The notes under the pieces: model-generated
What the model was told of the DNA's origin: nothing
The model's input: only the letters and a program-made list of their open reading frames with translations
The model's database searches: none
Part shown: positions 18,131-28,044 of the stretch, piece after piece
Layout: every line of letters starts with the position of its first letter
How positions within the stretch are numbered: position 1 is the stretch's first letter
Made by a program: the position numbers and the translations under genes
From: Pseudomonas sp. PICF141
GTDB taxonomy: Bacteria > Pseudomonadota > Gammaproteobacteria > Pseudomonadales > Pseudomonadaceae
Assembly (NCBI RefSeq): GCF_002286815.1
Contig: NZ_MUNM01000034.1
Location: forward strand, 62,001-126,000
Reading direction: 5' to 3'
Length of the DNA stretch: 64,000 nt

Positions 18131-18939
18131 TGCTTGCGTGTCCGATCTGCAGCGAACCGCTGAACGCGGTGGACAACGGCGTGGCTTGCCCCGCCGGGCA
18201 TCGTTTCGACCGTGCGCGGCAGGGGTACCTGAACCTGTTGCCGGTGCAGCATAAAAACAGCCGCGACCCTGGGGATAACCTGGCGATGGTCGAAGCCCGT
18301 CGCGACTTCTTGAACGCCGGCCATTACGCGCCAGTGGCCAAGCGTCTGGCCGAACTGGCCGCGCAATACGCGCCCCAGCGCTGGCTGGACATCGGTTGTG
18401 GCGAGGGTTACTACACCGCGCAAATCGCCGAAGCGTTGCCCAATGCCGACGGCTATGCGCTGGACATTTCCCGGGAAGCGGTCAAACGCGCCTGCAAACG
18501 CAACCCTGCCCTGACCTGGTTGATCGCCAGCATGGCGCGGGTGCCGCTGGCCTCACGCAGCTGCCAGTTTCTCGCCAGCGTGTTCAGCCCGCTGGACTGG
18601 CAAGAAGCCAAACGCCTGCTCAGCCCCGGTGGCGGGCTGATGAAAGTCGGGCCGACCAGCGGCCATCTGATGGAACTGCGCGAACGGCTGTACGACGAAG
18701 TGCGCGAGTACACCGATGACAAGCATTTAGCGTTGGTGCCGCAAGGCATGGCGCTGCAGCACAGCGAAATCCTGGAATTCAAACTGACGTTGATCAGTGG
18801 TCAGGATCGGGCGAACCTGTTGGCCATGACACCCCACGGCTGGCGCGCCAGCGCCGAACGCCGGGCGGCGGTTATCGAACAGGCCGAGCCGTTCGAGGTC
18901 ACTGTTTCGATGCGCTACGATTACTTCGTACTTCAATAA
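18130..18939 (+). CDS. rlmA: 23S rRNA (guanine)-methyltransferase, RlmA type
   Basis: This is a SAM-dependent rRNA methyltransferase of the RlmA family, which modifies a G in hairpin 35 of 23S rRNA (G745 in E. coli). The N-terminal zinc ribbon has C4, C7, C20 and H24 ([15 protein letters not shown]), followed by the Rossmann motif WLDIGCGEGYYT and SPLDWQEAKRLLSPGG. Length 269 aa matches. Gram-positive TlrB homologues modify G748, but the enterobacterial-type site is expected here. The start codon overlaps the dapE stop. Confidence 0.85.
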   Translation: MLACPICSEPLNAVDNGVACPAGHRFDRARQGYLNLLPVQHKNSRDPGDNLAMVEARRDFLNAGHYAPVAKRLAELAAQYAPQRWLDIGCGEGYYTAQIAEALPNADGYALDISREAVKRACKRNPALTWLIASMARVPLASRSCQFLASVFSPLDWQEAKRLLSPGGGLMKVGPTSGHLMELRERLYDEVREYTDDKHLALVPQGMALQHSEILEFKLTLISGQDRANLLAMTPHGWRASAERRAAVIEQAEPFEVTVSMRYDYFVLQ

Positions 18940-19014
18940 TTTTTGGTCCCGAGCAACAGCTTGAGGCCGGCTAAATCCGCGAATGGATTTTTCAAGACCG
19001 CAATGAGGACATCC

Positions 19015-19392
19015 ATGCGCCAACCCGATATCGAGATTTACCTGAAAGACGCCGACGTCGACCACAAGGCCATCGCCGCCTGGCTCGGCGCCGCTTTAGG
19101 GCCGTGCACCGACTGGGTTCAGAAAGGTCAGACCTACAAGTGCAAGGCCGGCAACGTGCCGGTCACCTGGCTGCCCAAAGCCGTCGGCAAATGGAATAGC
19201 CTGTACCTGGAAAGCGACCAGACCCCATGGGAAGACGACATCGCCTGCGCCCGCGCAGCCTTTGCCGCGCTGAACGTCGAAGTGCGTTGCGCACCGGGCA
19301 GCTGGGTCGAGGAAGAAGGCGAAGAAACGGCCGATCGCTGGATACGCATCAGCGCCGATGGTGAAGAAGAGATCACCTGGAAAACCGCCTGA
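19015..19392 (+). CDS. Conserved hypothetical protein (125 aa)
   Basis: A small soluble, acidic protein starting MRQPDIEIYLKDADVDHKAI and ending in an acidic EEEGEETADRWIRISADGEE stretch. No signal peptide, membrane segment or domain that I recognise. I chose the ATG at 19015 because AGGA lies 5 nt before it; ATG 19003 lacks a good site. Codon use is typical of the genome. It follows rlmA by 75 bp and precedes a GATC-flanked repeat. The function is unknown. Confidence 0.75.
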   Translation: MRQPDIEIYLKDADVDHKAIAAWLGAALGPCTDWVQKGQTYKCKAGNVPVTWLPKAVGKWNSLYLESDQTPWEDDIACARAAFAALNVEVRCAPGSWVEEEGEETADRWIRISADGEEEITWKTA

Positions 19393-19396
19393 CATT

Positions 19397-19507
19397 GATC
19401 GTTCCCGCGCTCTGCGTGGGAATGCCTCAACGGACGCTCCGCGTTCGGCTTTTGATGGGACGCGGAGCGTCCCGGGCTGCATTCCCACGCAGAGCGTGGG
19501 AACGATC
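19397..19507. repeat. Composite GATC-flanked palindromic repeat
   Basis: The outer arms are GATCGTTCCCGCGCTCTGCG and CGCAGAGCGTGGGAACGATC; the inner arms centre on GGACGCTCCGCG and CGCGGAGCGTCC. This nested inverted-repeat design recurs at 28691-28800 and 58027-58139. No coding content. Confidence 0.9.
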
Positions 19508-19508
19508 T

Positions 19509-19718
19509 TCAGAGGCCTACAACGTCTTCAGCCTGCAAGCCCTTCTCCCCGGTCACCACCGCATACTCAACCTGCTGACCTTCAGTCAGCGAGCGATGCC
19601 CTTCGCCGCGGATCGCGCGGTAGTGCACGAACACGTCCACCCCGTCCTCGCGCTGAATGAAGCCATAACCCTTGGCGTCGTTGAACCACTTCACATTGCC
19701 GGTTTCGCGCGTAGCCAT
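19509..19718 (-). CDS. Cold-shock domain protein (CspA/CapA-like)
   Basis: A 69-aa single-strand nucleic-acid-binding protein, probably an RNA chaperone. It carries RNP-1 (GYGFIQR) and RNP-2 (DVFVHY) in a five-stranded OB fold and starts [29 protein letters not shown]. It is divergent from plsB. Pseudomonads have several paralogues, so I do not give a specific name, and I cannot tell from the sequence whether this one is cold-induced. Confidence 0.93.
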   Translation of the reverse strand: MATRETGNVKWFNDAKGYGFIQREDGVDVFVHYRAIRGEGHRSLTEGQQVEYAVVTGEKGLQAEDVVGL

Positions 19719-19881
19719 TTCAGTACCCCTTGTTTTTATTTTGAACGGCCGAGTATATGACAGTCGTCAAAACTCTCAACTCAACTTTACTTAGCTGCTT
19801 TTTTGCCGATTTTCGACGAATACGGCACACTATCGGTCGCCCAAGCAATTGCTTGGTTTTGTCCACTCACGCAGAAGCCGT

Positions 19882-22386
19882 ATGACCCGTTCCCCGCTCC
19901 GCCGTCTTGTGTTTGGTACCCTGCGCCGATTGCTGTACCTCTGGGTTCGCTCGGAGACGATCAACCAGTCGTCGTTCACCCTTAACCTCGACCGCAGCCG
20001 GCCGGTGTTCTATGTCCTGCAAAATCCTTCACTGACCGACCTCGCCGTGGTCGATACCGAATGCAGCAAGGCCGGCCTGCCCCGCCCGGTGTTGCCAGTA
20101 TCGGTGGGCGCGTTGATAGAACCCGCTGCATTCTTTTACCTGACGCCGGACCCGGACTGGCTTGGCCGCCAGGACAAACGCGGCGCGCCACCGACCCTGA
20201 CCCGCCTGGTCAGCGCCCTGAGCCAGAACGCCGCCGAAGACGCGCAGATCATTCCGGTCAGCGTGTTCTGGGGCCAGTCGCCGGACAGCGAATCGAGCCC
20301 GTGGAAACTGTTGTTCGCCGACAGCTGGGCGGTCACCGGGCGTTTGCGTCGACTGCTGAGCATCATCGTGCTGGGGCGCAAGACCCGGGTGCAGTTCTCG
20401 GCGCCGATTCATTTGCGCGAATTGATCGAGCACAACAAAGGCTACGAGCGCACCGTGCGCATGGCCCAGCGGATTCTGCGGGTGCATTTTCGCAACCTGA
20501 AAGCCGCGGTGATCGGCCCGGACATTTCCCATCGCCGTAACCTGGTCAAGGGCCTGCTCAATCAGCCCTCGGTCAAACAGGCGATCCTCGACGAAGCCGA
20601 GCGCGAAAACATCTCGCCGGAAAAAGCCAAGGCCCAGGCCTTGCGTTATGGCAACGAGATCGCCTCGGACTATACCTACACCGCGATCCGTTTTCTGGAA
20701 GTGGTGCTGAGCTGGTTCTGGAACAAGATCTACGACGGCATCAAGGTCAACCACCTCGAAGGTGTGCAAAAGGTCGCCCAAGGTCACGAAGTGATCTACG
20801 TGCCGTGCCACCGCAGCCACATCGACTATTTGCTGCTCTCTTATCTTCTATTTCGCAACGGCCTGACCCCGCCGCACATTGCTGCCGGGATCAACCTCAA
20901 TATGCCGGTGATCGGTAGCCTGCTACGGCGTGGCGGCGCGTTCTTCATGCGCCGCACCTTCAAGGGCAACCCGCTCTACACCTCGGTATTCAACGAGTAC
21001 CTGCATACCTTGTTCACCAAGGGTTTCCCGGTCGAGTACTTCGTCGAGGGCGGCCGTTCGCGCACCGGGCGCATGCTGCAACCGAAAACCGGAATGCTCG
21101 CGATCACTCTGCGCAGCTTCCTGCGTTCGTCACGCATGCCGATCGTCTTCGTGCCGGTGTACATCGGCTATGAGCGCGTGCTGGAAGGCCGCACCTACCT
21201 CGGCGAATTGCGTGGCGCGAGCAAAAAGAAAGAATCGATCTTCGACATTTTCAAAGTCATCGGCGCGCTCAAACAACGCTTCGGTCAGGTCGCAGTCAAC
21301 TTCGGCGAGCCGATCAAACTGGCGGAATTCCTCGACAGCGAACAGCCAGACTGGCGCCAACAGGAACTCGGTCCGCAGTTCAAACCGGCCTGGCTCAACG
21401 AAACCACCAACCGCCTCGGCGAGAAAGTCGCCCAGCATTTGAATGAAGCGGCGGCGATCAACCCGGTGAATCTGGTGGCACTGGCGTTGCTGTCCACCAG
21501 CCGTCTGGCCCTGGACGATCGCGCCATGGCGCGGGTACTCGATCTGTATCTGGCGCTGTTGCGCAAGGTGCCTTATTCCTCGCACACCACCCTGCCGGAC
21601 GGTGACGGCCGGGCGTTGATCGAGCACGTGAAGGACATGGACCTGCTGTCCGAGCAGAGCGATGCGCTGGGCAAGATTCTGTACCTGGACGAACAGAACG
21701 CCGTCCTGATGACCTACTACCGCAACAACGTTTTGCACATCTTCGCGTTGCCGTCGTTGCTGGCAAGTTTCTTCCAGAGCACCTCGCGCATGAGCCGCGA
21801 GCAGATCCTGCGCTACACCCGCGCGCTGTATCCGTACCTGCAATCGGAGCTGTTCATTCGCTGGTCGCTGGACGAACTCGATGGCGTGGTCGATCAATGG
21901 CTCGAAGCCTTCGTCGAGCAAGGCGTGCTGCGTTTCGAGAACGACGTGTACCTGCGTCCGGCACCGAGCTCACGGCATTTCGTGCTGCTGACTCTGTTAT
22001 CAAAAAGCATCGCCCAGACCTTGCAGCGCTTCTACATGACCGTTTCCTTGCTGCTCAACAGCGGTCAGAACAGCATCAGCGCCGAAGAACTCGAAGACCT
22101 GTGCACGGTCATGGCCCAGCGCCTGTCGATCCTCCATGGCCTGAACGCCCCGGAATTCTTCGACAAGAGCCTGTTCCGTCACTTCATCCAGACAATGCTG
22201 GACCTGGACGTGCTGCGCCGCGACGAAGCCGGCAAGCTGAGCTATCACAAACTGCTCGGCGAACTGGCTGAAGGCGCGGCCAAACGGGTATTGCCGGCGG
22301 AGATTCGCTTGTCGATCCGTCAGGTGGCGCTGCATCGCAATGAAGATGCAGCCGATCAAGTCGCCGCTCCAGTGCAGACCGTCTAA
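19882..22386 (+). CDS. plsB: Glycerol-3-phosphate acyltransferase
   Basis: PlsB is an inner-membrane enzyme that acylates sn-glycerol-3-phosphate from acyl-CoA or acyl-ACP, the first step of phospholipid synthesis. The acyltransferase motifs are present: [10 protein letters not shown] (HX4D), [19 protein letters not shown] and VPVYIGYE. I take the ATG at 19882 ([14 protein letters not shown]), giving 834 aa, equal to the P. aeruginosa protein; a TTG 33 nt upstream is less likely. It is a single gene divergent from the cold-shock gene. Confidence 0.94.
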   Translation: MTRSPLRRLVFGTLRRLLYLWVRSETINQSSFTLNLDRSRPVFYVLQNPSLTDLAVVDTECSKAGLPRPVLPVSVGALIEPAAFFYLTPDPDWLGRQDKRGAPPTLTRLVSALSQNAAEDAQIIPVSVFWGQSPDSESSPWKLLFADSWAVTGRLRRLLSIIVLGRKTRVQFSAPIHLRELIEHNKGYERTVRMAQRILRVHFRNLKAAVIGPDISHRRNLVKGLLNQPSVKQAILDEAERENISPEKAKAQALRYGNEIASDYTYTAIRFLEVVLSWFWNKIYDGIKVNHLEGVQKVAQGHEVIYVPCHRSHIDYLLLSYLLFRNGLTPPHIAAGINLNMPVIGSLLRRGGAFFMRRTFKGNPLYTSVFNEYLHTLFTKGFPVEYFVEGGRSRTGRMLQPKTGMLAITLRSFLRSSRMPIVFVPVYIGYERVLEGRTYLGELRGASKKKESIFDIFKVIGALKQRFGQVAVNFGEPIKLAEFLDSEQPDWRQQELGPQFKPAWLNETTNRLGEKVAQHLNEAAAINPVNLVALALLSTSRLALDDRAMARVLDLYLALLRKVPYSSHTTLPDGDGRALIEHVKDMDLLSEQSDALGKILYLDEQNAVLMTYYRNNVLHIFALPSLLASFFQSTSRMSREQILRYTRALYPYLQSELFIRWSLDELDGVVDQWLEAFVEQGVLRFENDVYLRPAPSSRHFVLLTLLSKSIAQTLQRFYMTVSLLLNSGQNSISAEELEDLCTVMAQRLSILHGLNAPEFFDKSLFRHFIQTMLDLDVLRRDEAGKLSYHKLLGELAEGAAKRVLPAEIRLSIRQVALHRNEDAADQVAAPVQTV

Positions 22387-22451
22387 ATTCCTACAGGCGC
22401 CAGGCTTCTTCTGGCGCCGCAGCCACTGAAAATCCGAACAAGGAAGCCGCC

Positions 22452-23141
22452 ATGCTCCGCCCTACTCTTCGCTTCACCAGCCTGTGCGCAGGTTTGATGA
22501 TCTGCGCCAACGCCCTGGCCCTGTCGCTCAATGACCTGTCGCAACAAGACGCCACCGGCGGCCTCAAGGACGCCCTGACTCAAGGCGCGCAACTGGCCGT
22601 TAAACAACTTGGCGCACCTGGTGGCTTCAGCAACAACCCGGAGGTGAAAATCGAGCTGCCGGGCAAGCTGGGCAAGGTCGCCAAGAAAATGAAACAGTTC
22701 GGCATGGGCGATCAGGTCGATCAACTGGAAATCAGCATGAACAAAGCGGCTGAAGCGGCCGTGACACAGGCTCAACCGATTCTGGTGGATGCGGTGAAGA
22801 AGATGACCGTGGAGGATGCCAAGGGGATTCTCGGCGGCGGCAAGGACTCGGCGACTCAATACCTGAGCAAAACCAGCCGCGAGCAGATCCGCATCAAATT
22901 CCTGCCAATCGTCAAACAGGCTACCGACCAGGTCGGCCTGGCCCAGCAATACAACTCGTTCGCCGGGCAAGCGGCGACTCTGGGCGTGCTGGATGCGAAA
23001 AACGCCAATATCGAAGGCTACGTCACCGAGCAGGCGTTGAACGGTTTGTTCGAGATGATTGGCAAGCAGGAAGAAACCATTCGCCAAAACCCTGCGGCGG
23101 CGGCGACCAGTTTGGCGAAGAAGGTGTTTGGTACGTTGTAA
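22452..23141 (+). CDS. DUF4197 family exported protein
   Basis: A 229-aa protein with a Sec-type signal peptide (FTSLCAGLMICANALALS) and then an alpha-helical DUF4197 body (LNDLSQQDATGGLKDALTQG, KEAVKKMTVEDAKGILGGG-like segments, ending SLAKKVFGTL). Family members are periplasmic or outer-membrane-associated and have no assigned function. RBS AAGGAAG. It follows plsB by 65 bp, perhaps in one transcript, and a strong terminator follows. Confidence 0.85.
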   Translation: MLRPTLRFTSLCAGLMICANALALSLNDLSQQDATGGLKDALTQGAQLAVKQLGAPGGFSNNPEVKIELPGKLGKVAKKMKQFGMGDQVDQLEISMNKAAEAAVTQAQPILVDAVKKMTVEDAKGILGGGKDSATQYLSKTSREQIRIKFLPIVKQATDQVGLAQQYNSFAGQAATLGVLDAKNANIEGYVTEQALNGLFEMIGKQEETIRQNPAAAATSLAKKVFGTL

Positions 23142-23164
23142 TTTTCCAAGTGCAACTCATCACG

Positions 23165-23205
23165 AAAAGCCCGCTGACCTTTGAAGGTTCAGCGGGCTTT
23201 TTTTG
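23165..23205 (+). terminator. Rho-independent terminator after the DUF4197 gene
   Basis: AAAGCCCGCTGACCTTTGAA pairs through AAGCCCGCTGA/TCAGCGGGCTT and ends in seven T. The stem and T-run are near ideal. Confidence 0.95.
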
Positions 23206-23772
23206 CGCTACTGTTGCGGATCCAGATTATCCAGCACGCGATTTACCGGGCTGCGAAACCCGGTCGCTGCTTTTTGCAGCGACAAAGGCTAGAGGGCGCA
23301 CTTCCGACGGACAACCTGAAAATCAGGTGGGAAGGTTCTGATGATTTGATTGCCCAATAAACATCGTCGACTTTCAGGACGCCACATCGCGAGCAGGCTC
23401 GCTCCCACAATTGAACCGTGTGGATCTGCGAAGTATTGGTTGGTTGTCAGGCCGCCAAGATCAAAAGATCGCAGCCTTCGGCAGCTCCTACGTGGGGTTG
23501 TGTACACCCGCGAGAGATTGGTTGGCTGTCAGGCCGCCTTCGCGGGCAAGCCTCGCTCCTACAAAAAGCCATCGGCGTACACCCGCCCCTCACCACTCAA
23601 CAGGCCGAGCGTTAGCTCGCCTGCAGCTTTTGATCTGGCTTTTGATCTTGATCCACCCGCCCTTTCGGGAGGCTGAGCGCTGGTGTTCATCTGGCCGCCG
23701 TTACCGCAGCAACGTATATGTACCCCACCAACCAAGAGCATGGTCGGCCCGAAGGCCGCCAAGACCAAACAA
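23206..23772. repeat. Gene-free spacer packed with REP fragments
   Basis: About 570 bp without a convincing gene. It holds a single REP variant (CGCGAGCAGGCTCGCTCCCA, 23384-23409), one family-1 REP half (23538-23563), a family-3 half (ATCAAAAGATCGCAGCCTTC, 23459-23490) and a direct repeat ATTGGTTG-(G/T)-(C/T)TGTCAGGCCGCC about 80 bp apart (23437 and 23517). It looks like a sink for repeated palindromic insertions between convergent transcription units. Confidence 0.7.
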
Positions 23773-26700
23773 TCACACAGACTCTTTACGGACCCTGAAC
23801 CAAGCCGCATACAACGCCGGCAAAAACAGCAACGTCAACGCCGTCGCCACAATCAGCCCGCCCATGATCGCCACCGCCATCGGCCCGAAAAACACACTGC
23901 GTGACAATGGAATCATCGCCAGCACCGCCGCCAACGCCGTCAGCACAATCGGTCGGAACCGCCGCACTGTCGCCTCGATAATCGCTTGCCAAGGCTTAAG
24001 CCCGGCAGCGATGTCCTGCTCGATCTGATCCACCAGAATCACTGAGTTACGCATGATCATCCCTGACAAGGCGATGGTCCCGAGCATTGCCACAAAACCA
24101 AACGGTTGACGGAACACCAGCAGAAAAAGGGTCACACCGATCAGCCCCAGTGGCGCCGTCAGAAACACCATCACCGTGCGTGAGAAACTGCGCAGTTGCA
24201 GCATCAGCAACGTCAGCACCACCACAATGAACAACGGCACCCCAGCATTCACCGAGCTCTGCCCACGGGCCGAGTCTTCCACCGTACCGCCGACGTCCAG
24301 CAAATAGCCGTCCGGCAGTTCGGCGCGAATCGGATCCAGGGTCGGCATGATTTGCTGCACCAGTGTCACCGGTTGTTCCTTGCCGTAGATGTCGGCGCGA
24401 ACCGTCACGTTGGGCAGGCGGTTACGGTGCCAGATGATGCCTTCCTCGAAGCCGTATTCCAGCGTCGCGATCTGCGACAGCGCCACGCTGCGACCATTGT
24501 CGGTCGGCACGGCCAGGCTTGGCAGCAACGCCAGTTCGGTGCGCTCATGTACCGTGCCGCGCAGCAAGATCTCGATCAACTCGTTGTCTTCGCGGTACTG
24601 GCTGACGCTGGCACCGGTCAGCGAGCTGCGCAGGAAAGCCGAGAGGTTCGCCGTGCTCACACCCAGCGCTCGCGCGCGGTCCTGGTCGACGTTCAGGTAA
24701 ACGACTTTGCTCGGCTCTTCCCAGTCCAGATGCACGTTGACCACGTGAGGATTCTCACGAACCTTGGCCGCGACTTTACGGGCCAATGCGCGGACTTCCT
24801 CGATGTGCTCACCGGTGACCCGGAACTGCACCGGATAACCAACAGGCGGGCCATTCTCCAGCCGCGTGACCCGCGTGCGCAGGGCCGGGAATTGTTCATT
24901 GAGGGTTCCAATCAACCAGGTGCGCAGGGTTTCGCGGTCTTCGATGGTTTTGGCCAGCACGACAAATTGCGCAAAGCTCGCCGCCGGAAGTTGCTGATCC
25001 AGCGGCAGGTAGAAACGCGGCGAACCGGTGCCGACGTAAGCCACGTAATTGTCGATCCCGGGCTGATCCTTGAGCAGGTTTTCGAGGCGTTTGACCTCTT
25101 CGGCGGTGTTGCTCAAAGACGCCCCTTCGGCCAGTTTCAGATCGACCATCAACTCCAGCCGCCCCGAAGCCGGGAAGAACTGTTGCGGCACGAAACGGAA
25201 CAACATCAGTGAGGCGACGAACATCAAGACCGTCAGCATGATCACCGTTTTGCGCCGACGCACGCACCACTCCACCAGCCGCCTGACGCGCTGATAGAAC
25301 GGCGTGCCATAAGGGTCGGGTTGACCGTCGCCGGTGCCATGTTTGGCGGCGTGAATTTTCGCCAGGTCCGGCAGGAGTTTTTCCCCCAGATAAGGCACAA
25401 AGACCACGGCGGCAACCCACGACGCCACCAGCGCGATGGTCACCACCTGGAAGATCGAGCGGGTGTATTCACCGGTGCCCGATTGCGCAGTGGCAATCGG
25501 CAGGAAACCGGCAGCGGTGATCAACGTCCCGGTGAGCATCGGGAACGCAGTGCTGGTCCAGGCGTAGCTGGCGGCTTTGACCCGGTCGAAGCCCTGCTCC
25601 ATTTTGATCGCCATCATTTCCACGGCGATGATCGCGTCGTCCACCAGCAATCCCAGCGCCAGCACCAGCGCGCCCAGGGAAATCTTGTGCAAGCCGATGC
25701 CAAGGTAATACATGCAGGCGAAGGTCATCGCCAACACCAGCGGAATCGCCAGCGCCACCACCATGCCGGTGCGCACACCGAGGGAGAAGAAGCTCACCAG
25801 CAATACAATCGCCAGCGCCTCCACCAGCACCTGAACAAACTCGCCGACACCGGTTTTCACCGCGGCCGGTTGATCGGAGACCTTGCGCAGTTGCATGCCG
25901 GCCGGAAGATTCTTCTGGATCCGGGCGAATTCGGCTTCCAGCGCCTTGCCCAGAATCAGAATGTCGCCACCGCTCTTCATGGCCACCGCCAGGCCGATGG
26001 CGTCTTCAGCCATGAAGCGCATGCGCGGCGCCGGTGGATCGTTGAAGCCACGACGAACGTTCGCCACATCGCCGATGCGGAACGTGCGATCACCGACGCG
26101 GATCGGGAAGTTGCTGATCTCGTCGACCGTCTGAAAATTCCCCGAAACCCGTAGCTGCAAACGCTCGCTGGTGGTTTCGAAGAAACCTGCGTTGGACATC
26201 GCGTTCTGCTCTTCAAGCGCCTGCTGCACCGTCGCCAACGGCAATCCGAGGGTGGCCAGTTTGACGTTGGAGAGCTCGATCCAGATCTTTTCGTCCTGCA
26301 GCCCGAGCAAGTCGACCTTGCCCACATCCTTGACCCGTTGCAGCTGAATCTGGACGCGGTCGGCGTAGTCCTTGAGCACCGCGTAATCAAAACCTTCGCC
26401 GGTCAGGGCGTAGATATTGCCGAAGGTGGTGCCGAACTCATCATTGAAGAAAGGCCCCTGGATGCCCGGCGGCAACGTGTGGCGAATGTCGCTGATCTTT
26501 TTGCGAGCCTGATACCAGAGCTCCGGGATCTCCACCGAGTGCATCGAATCTCGAGCAATGAACGTGACCTGGGACTCGCCCGGGCGGGAGAACGAAGCGA
26601 TCCGGTCGTACTCGCCGGTTTCCATCAGTTTCTTTTCAATACGCTCGGTCACCTGGCGCGACACTTCCTCCGCCGTAGCTCCCGGCCAGTTGGTGCGAAT

Positions 26701-26844
26701 CACCATGGCCTTGAAGGTGAACGGCGGGTCTTCGCTTTGGCCCAGCTTGGTGTAGGACAACGCGCCGACGAGGGCCAGCAAAAGCATCAGGAACAGTACG
26801 ATCTGGCGGTTGCGCAGCGCCCATTCGGAAAGATTGAAACCCAT
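23773..26844 (-). CDS. RND efflux transporter, inner-membrane pump
   Basis: A 1023-aa proton-driven RND pump of the AcrB/TriC type that would export drugs, detergents or other small molecules. It has TM1 (RNRQIVLFLMLLLALVGAL), two large periplasmic domains, and TM4 with the proton-relay aspartates in LLVDDAIIAVEMMAI. The C-terminal MIMRNSVILVDQIEQD repeat of the fold is also present. The RBS AAGGAG lies in the 6-bp gap behind the adaptor gene, so the two are one operon under the divergent TetR. No outer-membrane channel gene is adjacent; it probably borrows a TolC/OprM-type channel. The substrate is unknown. Confidence 0.9.
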   Translation of the reverse strand: MGFNLSEWALRNRQIVLFLMLLLALVGALSYTKLGQSEDPPFTFKAMVIRTNWPGATAEEVSRQVTERIEKKLMETGEYDRIASFSRPGESQVTFIARDSMHSVEIPELWYQARKKISDIRHTLPPGIQGPFFNDEFGTTFGNIYALTGEGFDYAVLKDYADRVQIQLQRVKDVGKVDLLGLQDEKIWIELSNVKLATLGLPLATVQQALEEQNAMSNAGFFETTSERLQLRVSGNFQTVDEISNFPIRVGDRTFRIGDVANVRRGFNDPPAPRMRFMAEDAIGLAVAMKSGGDILILGKALEAEFARIQKNLPAGMQLRKVSDQPAAVKTGVGEFVQVLVEALAIVLLVSFFSLGVRTGMVVALAIPLVLAMTFACMYYLGIGLHKISLGALVLALGLLVDDAIIAVEMMAIKMEQGFDRVKAASYAWTSTAFPMLTGTLITAAGFLPIATAQSGTGEYTRSIFQVVTIALVASWVAAVVFVPYLGEKLLPDLAKIHAAKHGTGDGQPDPYGTPFYQRVRRLVEWCVRRRKTVIMLTVLMFVASLMLFRFVPQQFFPASGRLELMVDLKLAEGASLSNTAEEVKRLENLLKDQPGIDNYVAYVGTGSPRFYLPLDQQLPAASFAQFVVLAKTIEDRETLRTWLIGTLNEQFPALRTRVTRLENGPPVGYPVQFRVTGEHIEEVRALARKVAAKVRENPHVVNVHLDWEEPSKVVYLNVDQDRARALGVSTANLSAFLRSSLTGASVSQYREDNELIEILLRGTVHERTELALLPSLAVPTDNGRSVALSQIATLEYGFEEGIIWHRNRLPNVTVRADIYGKEQPVTLVQQIMPTLDPIRAELPDGYLLDVGGTVEDSARGQSSVNAGVPLFIVVVLTLLMLQLRSFSRTVMVFLTAPLGLIGVTLFLLVFRQPFGFVAMLGTIALSGMIMRNSVILVDQIEQDIAAGLKPWQAIIEATVRRFRPIVLTALAAVLAMIPLSRSVFFGPMAVAIMGGLIVATALTLLFLPALYAAWFRVRKESV

Positions 26845-26850
26845 CGGGGA

Positions 26851-27951
26851 TTACTCCTTGTGCGCCAGATTGACCACGCGATTGGAGCGATCCACCGGGC
26901 GTACTTGCTGCCCGTCGTGAAGCACATGAACCCCGGCCGCCACCACCCAGTCGCTGGCGTTCAGGCCTTCAAGCACCGGCACGGTTTTCTCGCCGAATGC
27001 ACCGACCCGCACCGGGGCTTTTTTCAAGGTGTTGTTGGCGCCGACCACCCATACATAAGTGGCCCCGTTTTCCGCCGTGACTGCCGACAGCGGCACTGAC
27101 AACGACACCACATCGGCGGTCTGGATGAACACCCGGGCGCTCTGGCCCAGTTCGGCGGGAACCTTGCCGGCGGAAAAAGCGATACGGGCGGCAAAGGTGC
27201 GGGATTTCGGATCGGCGGCCGGCGACAACTCACGAATGCGTCCCGGGAAACGTTGATCGGGTTGGGTCCAGAGTTCCACCGAGACCGGCTGGCCGACCTT
27301 GAAGCGACCAAAACTCTGCTCCGGCAGGCTGATCAACACTTCGCGTTCGCCGTCGGTGGCAAGGGTAAACACCGTTTGCCCGGCCGCCACCACTTGCCCG
27401 ACTTCAACCGCTCGCTTGGCCACCACGCCATCCTGCGGTGCACGCAGCACCGCGTAACTGGCCTGGTTGGTCGATACGTTGAATTCGGCTTTGATTTGCT
27501 TGAGACGTGCTTCACCGGAGCGGTAGAGGTTTTCCGCATTGTCGTACTGCGAACGGCTGACCATTTGCCGCTCCATCAGGGTCTTGTAGCGATCGCGCTC
27601 GGCGCGCACCAGGTTCAGATTGGCTTCGGCGGCGGCGACCTGGGCGCGGGTGGCTTCCAGTTGCAGGCGCACATCCTGAGGATCGAGTTCCGCCAGAGGC
27701 TGGTCGGCCTTGACCCGCTGGCCTTCCTCGACCAGTCGTCGGCTGACTTTGCCGCCAATGCGGAAGGCCAGATCTGGCTCATAGCGCGCACGGACTTCAC
27801 CGGGATAACTTTCCATGGCCTGGGCCGAAGGCTCTGGCTGAACGACCATGGCCGGACGGACAGTGACTTGAGGCGTCTCTTCATGGCCACACGCAGACAA
27901 TAAAAAAGCCAGGCTGACCGGCAATGCGAGGGGCAGGGCATAGCGGAACAT
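26851..27951 (-). CDS. RND efflux periplasmic adaptor lipoprotein (HlyD/MFP family)
   Basis: The membrane-fusion partner of the RND pump, 366 aa. The N-terminus is a lipoprotein signal with lipobox LLSAC (Cys about 20). A barrel-sandwich hybrid domain follows, split around a coiled coil (QLEATRAQVAAAEANLNLVR), with the second half YAVLRAPQDGVVAKRAVEVG, then beta-barrel and membrane-proximal domains. First gene of the operon, divergent from the TetR gene with a palindromic operator between them. Confidence 0.92.
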   Translation of the reverse strand: MFRYALPLALPVSLAFLLSACGHEETPQVTVRPAMVVQPEPSAQAMESYPGEVRARYEPDLAFRIGGKVSRRLVEEGQRVKADQPLAELDPQDVRLQLEATRAQVAAAEANLNLVRAERDRYKTLMERQMVSRSQYDNAENLYRSGEARLKQIKAEFNVSTNQASYAVLRAPQDGVVAKRAVEVGQVVAAGQTVFTLATDGEREVLISLPEQSFGRFKVGQPVSVELWTQPDQRFPGRIRELSPAADPKSRTFAARIAFSAGKVPAELGQSARVFIQTADVVSLSVPLSAVTAENGATYVWVVGANNTLKKAPVRVGAFGEKTVPVLEGLNASDWVVAAGVHVLHDGQQVRPVDRSNRVVNLAHKE

Positions 27952-27988
27952 GGTGAAGGACCTTTCGCTAATAGTGCTTTGAATAATT

Positions 27989-28034
27989 ATACTGACCAGT
28001 ATGTTATTAATAGCAAACTCACCAGTCCAGTATT
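27989..28034. promoter_or_regulatory. Putative TetR operator(s) in the pump/tetR divergent promoter
   Basis: ATACTGACCAGTAT (27989-28002) is a 14-bp near-perfect palindrome (ATACTG-R-Y-CAGTAT), and CACCAGTCCAGTATT at 28020-28034 repeats its right half. Both lie in the AT-rich 93 bp between the adaptor gene and tetR. The arrangement would let the regulator repress both the pump and itself. Confidence 0.65.
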
Positions 28035-28044
28035 AAAGCGAAGA

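Noticed and set aside
23559..23810. 84-codon minus frame in the repeat-rich spacer
   Set aside because: It crosses REP fragments and the end of the RND gene; no ribosome site and repeat-derived composition.
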